From positions 2,604,001 to 2,668,000 of the forward strand of contig NZ_OZ061315.1 of NCBI RefSeq assembly GCF_964063325.1: DNA of 64,000 nt. The letters run 5' to 3'. Shown here one piece after another: positions 53,589-62,627 of this stretch. The number at the start of each line of letters is the position of its first letter. Positions within the stretch are counted from its first letter, which is position 1. A program made the position numbers and the translations under genes. The notes beneath the pieces were generated by a model. It was not told the DNA's origin. It worked only from the letters and a program-made list of their open reading frames with translations, and did no database searches. Source of the stretch: Hafnia alvei. Lineage in GTDB: Bacteria > Pseudomonadota > Gammaproteobacteria > Enterobacterales > Enterobacteriaceae.

Positions 53589-56123
53589 CTACTTCACTTC
53601 TTCATTCTTACCAACTGCTTGGCACGGCAATAACAGACTAGATAGCGTGTCCAATTTATTGGGCAACGTGACCTGGCACTGTGTCTGGCCATCCCATTTC
53701 ACGTCTAACGTTTCATTGGCCTGTAAACCGGTCAACCATGCCTGACCGCTATCCGCCACCACCGCTATTTCGCGCCCTTCGCGGCTAAAAACGCTCGCGC
53801 CAAACGGTGGATGACGGCCATCTTCCATGGCCAACACCACCATCGCTTTCGCACCTTGAACCACAGAAAACTTGCGATAACCTATCGCTCCGTCGGTTAG
53901 TGAAGACTCAACCACGGATTGATTGGCCTCAATATCGTCTGGCATCGTCGTGAGATCTAAGCTGGTTGTATTTCGGTAGAAACTGCCAACATCAGCGATA
54001 ACACCAAGGCCAAACATATTGGTATGAACGCGGCCGTTATTGACCGGAACACCGGAAACTTTGCCGGTATCAACCATCAAACGCGTTGAGCCATTGCCGC
54101 CGCCCGCGTGGAGCGCCGCACCTTTCGCCGTGGCAGTCAGCCCTCCCTGCAGGGAGAGTCCAAGGGAGGTATAGTTATTTTGGCTATAGCTGGCATTCGC
54201 CGTCATCTCTGCGGCATCGCCGTGGTGGGTAAAATAGCCACTCCCTTGTGTACTGGTGCCACTCGCGCCCCCCATCGTGTTACCCGCAGAAAGGCGATAA
54301 TTATTATTGTTGTCTATACGGTCGTAATAACTCGCGGATTGGGTATAGGTTTTATCGTTATACTGTCCGGTATAGCTTACTGAGGCCGTGCCCCACGGGA
54401 TGCTCATGCTCAGATAGATCACATCATCATTGTTACCTTCGTATTGACTACGGGTCGCCGAAATCATGAGTGATGTGCTTTTCAGTGGGCCTAAATCAAA
54501 ATACGTACTCGCCGACAGGCTATAGCGATCGTCAGCCGACTGATCCCAATAAGTCTGATGGCTATATGATCCATAGAGACTTAAACGCAAATCATCAAAG
54601 CCCTTACTGGCTGTAATGGTGTAAAGCTCTTTATTATTGCCAGTGCTGCCGTCACGATATTTAGCGTCAAGAAATTCCCCCATCGACATAAAGTTACGTT
54701 CGGAAAAACGGTACCCAGCAAAAGTAATTTCGCTGTTAGTGCTATCAAAGCGTTTGGAATAACTCACTCGCCAAGATTTACCCTGTTTTTTTACTTGGTT
54801 CGGAAGTTGGGCAAAGGATTGCGTAATATCCGCTGATAGTGCGCCTAGGGAATAGAGATCGCGACCAATCCCCAACGCCGCTGAGTTATAATCACCAGCA
54901 ATAATTGAGCCGCCATATAATGACCAGCCATTAGTCACCCCCCACGAAAACTCGCCGGAGGTAAATAGAGGGCCATCAATATGATGGTCATAGGTTGATG
55001 GCCGTCCTGAAGCCAGTTTGTACTGAACTTGGCCAGGACGAGTGAGATATGGAATCGTGGCCGTATCCACTTGGAACGTTTGTACTGAGCCATCTTGCTC
55101 TTCAACCTTCACATCGAGCTTACCGCTGACGGCACTGCTTAAATCCTGAATACGAAATGGCCCCGATGGCACCGTCGTTTCATAAAGCACGCGCCCCTGT
55201 TGACTCACCGTCACTTTGGCATTGGTCTTAGCAATCCCCGTGACTTCAGGTGCATAACCACGCAGCGAAGGCGGTAACATGCGCTCATCGCTGTTTAGGC
55301 TAACGCCGCTATAACGCCATGAATCAAACAAACTGGATGCAAGATAGCTCTCACCCATCGTTAAAACGGCACGCATTTGTGGCAGCGCGCGAAACAGATA
55401 CACTCGGCTCCAATCTAGGTTTCGCGTCGTTGCTTGCCCTGCGGTACTGCTGTGGTTGTAGCTACCTTGATAATCACCGCGCAGGCGCCATGGCCCCGCA
55501 TTCGCACCAACGGTGCCGTTTACACTCGCAGTTTGACTCTGCTGCCCATCGTGAGGCTTGGTGTAATTTGAATTGAGATTGTAATCAAACAGAACGCCGG
55601 GCTCGCCGTTGTCCCAACGAGATGGAGGCGTCCAATTAGGATCGCTATATTCCAGATAAGCCTGCGGAATATTCAGCTGTAAGGCGCTGGTCCCCAAATC
55701 TCCCCGCGCAGAGGCTCCTGACAACATAGACATATCTGCACATTGCAGCTGTGAATTGGATTGCCAATAGGTAATTTTATCCATTACATCAGGCTTTAAA
55801 CCTAGCTCACGGATCATACTTTCAGGAATACATGGAACACTTGTCTCTGCATTTTCCGGCAGGGACAAATACACCACATCGTACTCATTAAGTGCCTGAC
55901 TATTTAAGCGTACGTCCATACGATATGTGCCAGGCAAAATGTAGTTTGCCTGAGAAAATCGAGAAAAATCGATGTTGTCTTTATCATTCAAATCTAAAAC
56001 GTCAGTGTTGAATTCAACAGCGACCACCGTATTGGAATAAAGAGAAACCAATGCGACTGTAATAATGATACTTAGTTTACTGAGCGCAAGTTTAGACTCA
56101 GCAAATATTAAATTCGTATTCAT
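53589..56123 (-). CDS. Outer-membrane fimbrial usher (PapC/FimD family)
   Basis: An 844-residue usher started at ATG 56123 (MNTNLIFAES), with GGAG 11-14 bp upstream; an extension to 56159 lacks support. After a long signal region, the N-terminal chaperone-binding domain begins VEFNTDVLDLNDKDNIDFSRF. The 24-strand barrel and plug follow (MLPPSLRGYAPEVTGIAKTN, VTVSQQGRVLYETTVPSGPF). The C-terminal domains carry PPFGASVFSREGREIAVV and a final Cys pair. Length and motifs are normal. It forms the secretion pore for the pilins encoded around it. Confidence 0.95.
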   Translation of the reverse strand: MNTNLIFAESKLALSKLSIIITVALVSLYSNTVVAVEFNTDVLDLNDKDNIDFSRFSQANYILPGTYRMDVRLNSQALNEYDVVYLSLPENAETSVPCIPESMIRELGLKPDVMDKITYWQSNSQLQCADMSMLSGASARGDLGTSALQLNIPQAYLEYSDPNWTPPSRWDNGEPGVLFDYNLNSNYTKPHDGQQSQTASVNGTVGANAGPWRLRGDYQGSYNHSSTAGQATTRNLDWSRVYLFRALPQMRAVLTMGESYLASSLFDSWRYSGVSLNSDERMLPPSLRGYAPEVTGIAKTNAKVTVSQQGRVLYETTVPSGPFRIQDLSSAVSGKLDVKVEEQDGSVQTFQVDTATIPYLTRPGQVQYKLASGRPSTYDHHIDGPLFTSGEFSWGVTNGWSLYGGSIIAGDYNSAALGIGRDLYSLGALSADITQSFAQLPNQVKKQGKSWRVSYSKRFDSTNSEITFAGYRFSERNFMSMGEFLDAKYRDGSTGNNKELYTITASKGFDDLRLSLYGSYSHQTYWDQSADDRYSLSASTYFDLGPLKSTSLMISATRSQYEGNNDDVIYLSMSIPWGTASVSYTGQYNDKTYTQSASYYDRIDNNNNYRLSAGNTMGGASGTSTQGSGYFTHHGDAAEMTANASYSQNNYTSLGLSLQGGLTATAKGAALHAGGGNGSTRLMVDTGKVSGVPVNNGRVHTNMFGLGVIADVGSFYRNTTSLDLTTMPDDIEANQSVVESSLTDGAIGYRKFSVVQGAKAMVVLAMEDGRHPPFGASVFSREGREIAVVADSGQAWLTGLQANETLDVKWDGQTQCQVTLPNKLDTLSSLLLPCQAVGKNEEVK

Positions 56124-56418
56124 TATAACCAATACTCCAGCACAAAATCGCCATCGCAAGCTACATCACAGATGCACTTGAAAACGACTTCCGATCACAT
56201 CATCAGCAAAATTTATTACGTAAAAAGAGATCGCAAACTAAGGTATTTACAGCTCACTACTTGGGAGAAGCACCAATACAATAAAGCTGCAACACAGGTT
56301 CTCAGGCACTGCTTACGTAATATCAAATATGTCTTGAAAATAGATTAATCACTGCATGGCATAAGCTTGCCCACTGACTTTCTCAAGCGTCGATTCAGTC
56401 GTAGTTAAAATGCGCCAA

Positions 56419-56961
56419 TTATTCGTACTCAACTTTGAAGCGAATACCTGCGCGATATCCCCCTGACAATAATTTTTCATTATTTTTTTCTAGTGATAGC
56501 GTGTAATTCAGTGTCATAGCACCTTGTTTGAGCGGCAACGAGGTTAAAGCTTCGCCAGGAAATATGTTATTCCCTTCACTGTCTTTAATCAGTAAACCAA
56601 CCCCTTGAGCGTTTCCAATCAGTTTAATAAGATGAGGGACGTCATCGTGTAATCCATCAAATGTCACTCGAACACTGTTAAATGACCAATTTCCAGGTCT
56701 AAATACTTCACACCCTTCTAAACTTATATGAAATGGCTTCTCAGGCCCCTGCCCATTACGAGCAATCATACCGATAGGCAAAGCGCCCAAATCAATATGC
56801 TGATCGATACTCTCAACCGCGAGTGCACAGGCACTGGCAACTATTGACCCATTCACATTGACTCGCCCGTGCTCGGCAGCATTAGCTGAAAATACAGAAA
56901 ATGGCATTATCGCTATGGCACATAGCACAAAATTACGCCGCACTATTTTCAACCAAGACAT
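56419..56961 (-). CDS. Pilin-like subunit, probable anchor/terminator (PapH/MrpB position)
   Basis: A 180-residue pilin starting at ATG 56961 (MSWLKIVRRN), with GGGGGTGGCG upstream. The longer frame to 57030 runs through the intergenic hairpin and is rejected. Signal peptide cleavage is near SANA. Mature features are GRVNVNGSIVASACALAVES, LEGCEVF and the final strand YRAGIRFKVEYE. Its place between the major pilin and usher is that of PapH/MrpB, the subunit that ends assembly and anchors the fibre. Confidence 0.83.
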   Translation of the reverse strand: MSWLKIVRRNFVLCAIAIMPFSVFSANAAEHGRVNVNGSIVASACALAVESIDQHIDLGALPIGMIARNGQGPEKPFHISLEGCEVFRPGNWSFNSVRVTFDGLHDDVPHLIKLIGNAQGVGLLIKDSEGNNIFPGEALTSLPLKQGAMTLNYTLSLEKNNEKLLSGGYRAGIRFKVEYE

Positions 56962-56980
56962 ACGCCACCCCCATTCCACA

Positions 56981-57025
56981 ATAAAAAAACGCTGAGAATA
57001 TAGGGGAAATAAATCCCCTATTCTC
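56981..57025 (-). terminator. Leaky intergenic terminator between major pilin and anchor pilin
   Basis: On the minus strand, GAGAATAGGGGA (57025-57014) pairs with TCCCCTATATTCTC (57007-56994), followed by AGCG and seven T. One arm has a 2-nt bulge. Such an element would give abundant pilin message and reduced read-through into the usher and minor subunit genes. Confidence 0.65.
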
Positions 57026-57042
57026 ATCACTAATCGGAATAA

Positions 57043-57588
57043 TTAGTTATAAGTCATTGTGAAATTAGCAACGCTGGTAAAGCTACCTGGAATAATTACC
57101 GCTGAGGAACCACCAGTCTTCTGTAAATAAGCAGTAAAGTTCAGGGTATTATCACCTTTAAGCATATCACCAAGATCGGCTTCATCGCCCAGAACTAAAT
57201 CTTTACCGCTTTTACCAATGATCCCTAAGCCAGCACCTTTTGCAGTGCCGTTCAGCAGCAGCAAATCGTCTTGACCAGCTACCGCACGAACACCATCAAA
57301 AACGATAGCCGCTTTATATGCAGATCCATCAGCTTTTAGTTCGCAAGATTCTAAATGCAATTCAAAAGGAATAAGCGCTGAACGACCTGCTTCCAGCGTG
57401 CTCATGGTAATAGCACCCATTTCAACCGTCTGGTTAGTAGAATCATTTTTGATAGTACATGGCGCATCAACAATTTGACCGTTGAAGTTTACTTTACCTT
57501 GGCCACCTGGCGTTCCTGTAATTGCTGCGCTTGCAGTTCCTGCCATCATCACCAAAGATACTACTGCCGCTAATTTATTTAGTTTCAT
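57043..57588 (-). CDS. Major fimbrial subunit (FimA/PapA/MrpA-like pilin)
   Basis: A 181-residue pilin starting at ATG 57588 (MKLNKLAAVVSLVMMAG); the open frame continues 65 codons upstream without a plausible signal. Signal peptide cleavage is after TASA (residue 23). Mature features are GKVNFNGQIVDAPCTIKND, LESCELK, AKGAGLGI, and the terminal donor strand FTSVANFTMTYN with the penultimate Tyr. It is the first gene of the fimbrial operon and, with the hairpin behind it, the most expressed. Closest in style to Mrp/Pmf-type pilins. Confidence 0.92.
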   Translation of the reverse strand: MKLNKLAAVVSLVMMAGTASAAITGTPGGQGKVNFNGQIVDAPCTIKNDSTNQTVEMGAITMSTLEAGRSALIPFELHLESCELKADGSAYKAAIVFDGVRAVAGQDDLLLLNGTAKGAGLGIIGKSGKDLVLGDEADLGDMLKGDNTLNFTAYLQKTGGSSAVIIPGSFTSVANFTMTYN

Positions 57589-58311
57589 TTTAAACCCTAA
57601 AGTAAAGTTATATTTAATTGGACACCAACACTGACAAGGAAAACAGCAAATGAACTTCGCATAACAAACATGACAACCCCACTCAATAACCGAGAATCCC
57701 AGCAATCTCATAGTAATGAGCAATACGCTTTTATTATCCGCTGCACAGAGAATATAGAGATTATATTCTCTAAATAATGCCACCTTACTGTGTTCCCAAA
57801 TATATTATCCCTCCCTATTCACCAATAAAACCTATTTCACCGAAAGAGGATGTTTTCGATTTTATATATTGAAAAAAATAAGACATTGGATGATTTACAA
57901 CACAAAGCACAACAAGCAAGAATGCATTTTGGTTTTTTATTCTAGGAAAATACCATTGCACGACTTAGTTTTCGATTAAACAATTCAATCATAGATGATT
58001 ATTCCTTTTAAAAACCCACAACAATAATTGTTAGCCAAACCACCAAATTCATAACAATAAATGTTATCAATAGCAGATAAAGCCCATCGCACAGCCAACC
58101 TTGTGGCATTAGGAATAATCACATAAGACTTCATTTCTCATAAATATGAAAGAGAAGTGCAGCTCCTCTACTGAGGTAATAGAGATGAAACAGAGAATGC
58201 AAAATCAGAGGGGTATCATTTATTGCCATTAAACATCCATTAATTGCGATTTAACCACTAACCCAAAAGGGGTAAGGTATTACCCAACAACTAACCACGA
58301 GGTCGTTTTAA
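57589..58311. promoter_or_regulatory. Divergent promoter region of the fimbrial operon and the propeller genes
   Basis: 720 bp of AT-rich DNA without a gene. I found no GATC site in it, so Dam/Lrp switching of the pap type is not supported. No pair of fimS-like inverted repeats or recombinase gene is visible either. GGGTAA-GGTA-TTACCC (58270-58285) is a perfect palindrome 26 bp before the first propeller gene and a candidate operator. Confidence 0.5.
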
Positions 58312-59373
58312 ATGAACAGATATAAAAATGAATGTTTAACAATGTACCGAAACAAGAATTACTCTATTCACACTGAACTTACTTTATTTCCCTATAAATC
58401 AGAAATCATTGTGCAGTCCGGTTTCGAACAGGCCACAGTCGCTACCAGCAATGCAACTATTACTGATGTGAAAGCTTCTATTAATCCAAAAGGACTTAAC
58501 CTTGCGATGACCTGGATTGAAGCGCATGCTTTTGGCTTCACATCATTGCACTATGCAGAAATTAATGAGCGCTTGGAGGTAGTACGTACGCATGAGGTTG
58601 AATCTATTAGCACCAACAATGCGGCTATTTTGCCTTTAAGCTTTATTTGCGAAGAATTCTTATTCATCGCAAAAGTTGAATGTTCCACCGAGCAAGTGAC
58701 TATCTCTCAGTATCGTTTAAGCGATTTTACGCTGGTATCCTCACCAATGGTGATTACGTCAAAAGTCAGCGATTCCTATCTCAGCTCAAAACGCAATAAA
58801 ATTGCTAACCTAACAGTCGTTGACGGCGGAGATAATACATTCTATCTACAGTACAAGGTTCAAACTGACTCAATTCATACCCTGCTTCTGACATATCAAG
58901 ACAAATCGTTGTCACAGCAGCGTCTGTTTGACTTTGCTTATGACAATATTGGGTTCCATGAAACATATCTCGACAAAGAAGAGAAAATGATCTTTGTTAC
59001 CTATGCCAATACCGAGTCAGGTGACATTTATCTAGCGGCTCAGTCGCTCGATCCTAATGGAAATCATAATCTCGTCGAAAACAACGTTGTTATTAGTCAA
59101 ACTCAGGGAAGCTACAACCGTCCTTATATTGAAAAATGTAATACAAATTATGCAGTAACATGGGAAGGCACAAACCCGTATGTTATTTATGTAGATAAAA
59201 ATCTACTTATTTTATCACCTGAGGAGATGCTCGATTTATCTAACCCAGCCAATATCAAAACTGCCTACGATATGAGCACAGATACATTAGTGATGAGTGC
59301 TCAAATTGATAACCGTATTTTTGAAGACTACGGCACATCATTTTATTATTCAAAGACCATGACAAAAAAATGA
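58312..59373 (+). CDS. Beta-propeller-like protein of unknown family (paralogue 1)
   Basis: A 353-residue, all-beta-looking protein without signal peptide, lipobox or membrane segment. GAGG lies 9-12 bp before the ATG; an alternative ATG at 58342 has no binding site. The C-terminal third aligns with the other two proteins of the set: IFVTYANTESGDIYLAAQSL, a SYNRPYIEKCNTNYAVTWEG block, and DTLVMSAQIDNR. Repeating (F/V)xVxW-type strands suggest propeller blades. I recognise no family. Its stop overlaps the next start (ATGA), so the genes form an operon divergent from the fimbrial one. Confidence 0.7.
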   Translation: MNRYKNECLTMYRNKNYSIHTELTLFPYKSEIIVQSGFEQATVATSNATITDVKASINPKGLNLAMTWIEAHAFGFTSLHYAEINERLEVVRTHEVESISTNNAAILPLSFICEEFLFIAKVECSTEQVTISQYRLSDFTLVSSPMVITSKVSDSYLSSKRNKIANLTVVDGGDNTFYLQYKVQTDSIHTLLLTYQDKSLSQQRLFDFAYDNIGFHETYLDKEEKMIFVTYANTESGDIYLAAQSLDPNGNHNLVENNVVISQTQGSYNRPYIEKCNTNYAVTWEGTNPYVIYVDKNLLILSPEEMLDLSNPANIKTAYDMSTDTLVMSAQIDNRIFEDYGTSFYYSKTMTKK

Positions 59374-61283
59374 TCATTCTTAATAGCGCTACGCTAGAGC
59401 CCTGTAAACAAGAGTATGCTGACGGTACCCTATTGCTCACTGCCGAAATAGATTACTTTTTTGGCAGTGGTGAAACGCTAGACATGGTTATCGACACTTA
59501 CATTATTAACCCCGTTGACGGTGCTGAGTTGCTGGTTGGGAACAGTCATATTGTTAACTCAACCCCTGTAACAAAAGACAGAACTGAAATAACGGTCGCA
59601 ATTACAGCTGATCAAAACATTGATGTCCTACGAAATATTATTAATGAGTTTGGCAATCGCACATATACCTTGGTTATCAAACCAACGCTGCCAAATTCAA
59701 CGTGGGATGGCACAAAAATAATCTCAACCGCAGAAGTGCAGTTGATCGGTGTTGATACGTCAATATCAGTAACAGAAGTAACAAGCTCAGCTGACAATTC
59801 AGAGACCACTATTAAGGTTGATGCTAAATATTGGAACAACGAGTGTATGTCGCTCAATGCAACATTAAGCACCGATCAAGACGTACATACGCTATCTATG
59901 TCTTATGACAGCAACAGTCAGTTATGGAATGGTGTTGCAACCATCATTGTTCCTGCTGGTCATTGCAATCAGGACATTACTATCACGCTCACGGGAGCAT
60001 ATTCCGCTGGGTGTAATCCATTACCATGCACGTCATGGCAATATTCTGAAAATATTAAACAAACAATTAAAGGACCATGTATGACCACTAATTTCCCAGT
60101 CGGACTGCACACTTTTGTCGATACATCCAATAGCGAGTCAATCTGCTCAACTATTTTAACCGCTAAGAGCAAACATCTTGTTAGCAGTTATGTTTCTATG
60201 CGAACTAAAGACTATAAGTCAACCTATGCAAAAGTGATTACCAAAGATGGGGCGATGCCTCAGCCTGTCTTCATTCCTGATGTTACAGACTATAACCAAA
60301 TTGACGCGGACCTGGCCCCAGTCGCAGGCACCGATGATTTTGTCTCCGTTTGGGCCAGCAGTGCAACATCTGCCACCCAAAAGTATCAAATTTGCATGCG
60401 TCGCTTTACCGTTGGTGCTGAAGGTAACATCATTCCTAAAGGATCTTCACAGATTATTAGCCAAAGTAATGGCGATTACATGGCTCCGCGTATTGTTTAC
60501 AATAAACCATTAGATCTCTTTTTCGTCACTTGGGCTGCGGTATTAGATAAAGAGATCAAGATGGGCTTTTTTGACTGGGATGATGCTGCTAGCCAATTCA
60601 CCCAGAAAGGTTATCTGAGCACGCTTGAAGCACCAGTCAGTGATAACTTCTTTAGCCCAACATTCAACCTGAACGAAGCCATCAATACGAACGCCTGTTT
60701 GGTTAATGCGGCAGACAAAATCGTTGGTGCTTTTACGGTAGATGGGACTAATCTTGCTTTCTTCGAATTTGGCTTTGCAAATAATCAGGTATCACAAAAC
60801 GCCATGCCTGAGTATCAGGCAAGCAGCATCAGCAAATTCCATATTGCCTTTGACGATCAGACCACCACGATTAAGATGGTCTTTACCACTAGTGATAAAG
60901 GTGACATCTATGGTGATACCGTTCAGTATTTCCCAACGCGTATGCGCAGTGATTATCCAGTTCAACCGCGTGCCGCTATTAAAATTAACCAATCAACGTT
61001 CCTAGGTCGTCGCCCATACATTAAACGTACGCCACATTTATCCGATCAAAATGACCGCCAATATGTCATTGCCTGGGAATGCGATCAATCCTCCGTGCAT
61101 ACCATCAAAGTATCTAAAAACTTTATCCCAATGGGTGCAGAAGGCGTATTGAATAACGGAGACAAAAATAGCGATAACGTACGTATCGTTATTACTGATA
61201 ACCAGACTTGCTACATGTTTAATGCTTTAGCTCTTGACGGTGAAACGTTGTCATCCCAAGCCATTCTGCTTGCAGTAGAATAA
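59370..61283 (+). CDS. Two-part protein: beta-sandwich domains plus beta-propeller-like domain (paralogue 2)
   Basis: A 637-residue protein. Residues 1-236 look like two Ig-like beta-sandwich domains, the second with four cysteines (ECMS, GHCNQD, AGCNPLPC). From Met238 the sequence is related to the whole of paralogue 3: GDYMAPRIVYNKPLDLFFVT matches INVAPRVIYNTASGLFFVT; KGDIYGDTVQYFP matches SDVYGDSITYFP. An internal ATG at 60081 (residue 238) has AAAGGA exactly 6 bp upstream, so a separate 400-residue product is likely as well. No signal peptide. ATGA coupling to paralogue 1. Confidence 0.72.
   Translation: MIILNSATLEPCKQEYADGTLLLTAEIDYFFGSGETLDMVIDTYIINPVDGAELLVGNSHIVNSTPVTKDRTEITVAITADQNIDVLRNIINEFGNRTYTLVIKPTLPNSTWDGTKIISTAEVQLIGVDTSISVTEVTSSADNSETTIKVDAKYWNNECMSLNATLSTDQDVHTLSMSYDSNSQLWNGVATIIVPAGHCNQDITITLTGAYSAGCNPLPCTSWQYSENIKQTIKGPCMTTNFPVGLHTFVDTSNSESICSTILTAKSKHLVSSYVSMRTKDYKSTYAKVITKDGAMPQPVFIPDVTDYNQIDADLAPVAGTDDFVSVWASSATSATQKYQICMRRFTVGAEGNIIPKGSSQIISQSNGDYMAPRIVYNKPLDLFFVTWAAVLDKEIKMGFFDWDDAASQFTQKGYLSTLEAPVSDNFFSPTFNLNEAINTNACLVNAADKIVGAFTVDGTNLAFFEFGFANNQVSQNAMPEYQASSISKFHIAFDDQTTTIKMVFTTSDKGDIYGDTVQYFPTRMRSDYPVQPRAAIKINQSTFLGRRPYIKRTPHLSDQNDRQYVIAWECDQSSVHTIKVSKNFIPMGAEGVLNNGDKNSDNVRIVITDNQTCYMFNALALDGETLSSQAILLAVE
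60069..60083 (+). promoter_or_regulatory. Internal ribosome binding site and start codon within paralogue 2
   Basis: TAAAGGA, 6-nt spacer, ATG at 60081, in frame with the long gene and exactly at the boundary between the sandwich and propeller parts. The predicted 400-residue product is close in length to paralogue 3 (414). Confidence 0.6.
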
Positions 61284-61382
61284 TTTTTTAATATTAACGT
61301 TAAACGTTAGCTTTACCGCTAACAATAAAGTGAATAGCAGGCAGCGATAGCGCTGCCTGTTACTTAATGAAATAGGCCAGAT

Positions 61383-62627
61383 ATGAAAAGCCATTTTTTT
61401 AATGGGTATTATTGCCTTGTTGATACTATCAACGAAGATACACTTTATTCTGCCATTAATACCGACAAGTCCAACCATCTTGTTATTGCATACACTAGCG
61501 GAAAGAGTTCAGCGGATATCACCGTGTTTGGTAAAGTGGTTACCAACACGGGTGTGATGCCGCAACCATTTCGTATTTCAAATAATAGTGAGCATGCACA
61601 ATCAAATGCGCACCTAACCCGTATTTCACAAAATGATAGCTTTGTTGCCGTATGGGATGAAGCCACTGACGAAAATGAGAAAAGCATTTTTATTCGCTAT
61701 TTTAGCCTCGATGCTAATGGTGCATTACATTCTCAGCAAGCCCCTCAGAAAATCAGCGATAACGCTGGCATAAACGTTGCCCCGCGAGTTATCTATAACA
61801 CTGCAAGTGGGCTCTTTTTCGTCACCTGGTTTTCAATACTTAATCAATCGATTCAGATGCAGTATCTCAGCTTTGATGAAGCAGCCGATACTTTTAAAGA
61901 TGCATCCTACATTACCGAACTAGAGGGCACCGTCGACGCCGCATTTTTCGCCGATGATCTCAATTTACATACGTCAGCAAGACTCAATCTGTGTTTAACT
62001 CAGGCCGAAAATAGCGATATTATCGCTGTCAATATCGACGATCATTCCGTGGGTTTCTTCGAGTGCTACTGCTCAAACAACAAAATCATTCAAACAAATC
62101 TTCTTGAGTACCAAACGACAGCAATCAAAAAATTTGCCACCGCCTATGACTCTTTTAACAAAAAACTCAAGATAGTCTATACCCTCGAATACACAGATGG
62201 CGGCGAAACCGAAGTTTCATACAGTGATGTGTATGGAGATAGCATTACTTATTTCCCTAGTAAGAAAATGATGCCGAAAGTTGGAACCGATCGGTTAGAG
62301 CTAAATTTATCGAATCATAAAACGAGTTTTCCCGCTATACAGCCCTTCACCTGCACAACGGATATCTCTGACATAAGATTTATTATCGCGTGGAAAACAG
62401 ATGCTGATGGCATTTGCTTCAATGAGTTTAACTCTGACTTTATCCCTTTAACGGTAGAATCGAACATCAACTCAGCGGGCGTCAATGCTAGCGCACCGTC
62501 TATTGCGGTAACAGACAATCAGAAAGGGGTTATTTTTGGAGCAGCCGGCACTGAATCTAATGCTCTCTATCAGTCTGGCGTTTTGATGGCGATTGAAACA
62601 TTGTCTGCAAACTCTATAAGTAAGTAG
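61383..62627 (+). CDS. Beta-propeller-like protein of unknown family (paralogue 3)
   Basis: A 414-residue protein related over its whole length to the C-terminal 400 residues of paralogue 2. Shared blocks are GVMPQPFRI/GAMPQPVFI, SFVAVWDEA/DFVSVWASS, NVAPRVIYN/MAPRIVYN and VYGDSITYFP/IYGDTVQYFP. The pattern (residues with W after FVAV, then an IRYFSLDANG turn) is that of secreted propellers, yet no signal peptide is seen. It starts 99 bp after paralogue 2 in the same direction, after a small hairpin. Function unknown. Confidence 0.7.
   Translation: MKSHFFNGYYCLVDTINEDTLYSAINTDKSNHLVIAYTSGKSSADITVFGKVVTNTGVMPQPFRISNNSEHAQSNAHLTRISQNDSFVAVWDEATDENEKSIFIRYFSLDANGALHSQQAPQKISDNAGINVAPRVIYNTASGLFFVTWFSILNQSIQMQYLSFDEAADTFKDASYITELEGTVDAAFFADDLNLHTSARLNLCLTQAENSDIIAVNIDDHSVGFFECYCSNNKIIQTNLLEYQTTAIKKFATAYDSFNKKLKIVYTLEYTDGGETEVSYSDVYGDSITYFPSKKMMPKVGTDRLELNLSNHKTSFPAIQPFTCTTDISDIRFIIAWKTDADGICFNEFNSDFIPLTVESNINSAGVNASAPSIAVTDNQKGVIFGAAGTESNALYQSGVLMAIETLSANSISK

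Noticed and set aside
57589..58311. Invertible fimbrial switch (fimS-like)
   Set aside because: No pair of matching inverted repeats flanking a promoter and no fimB/fimE-type recombinase gene near the operon.
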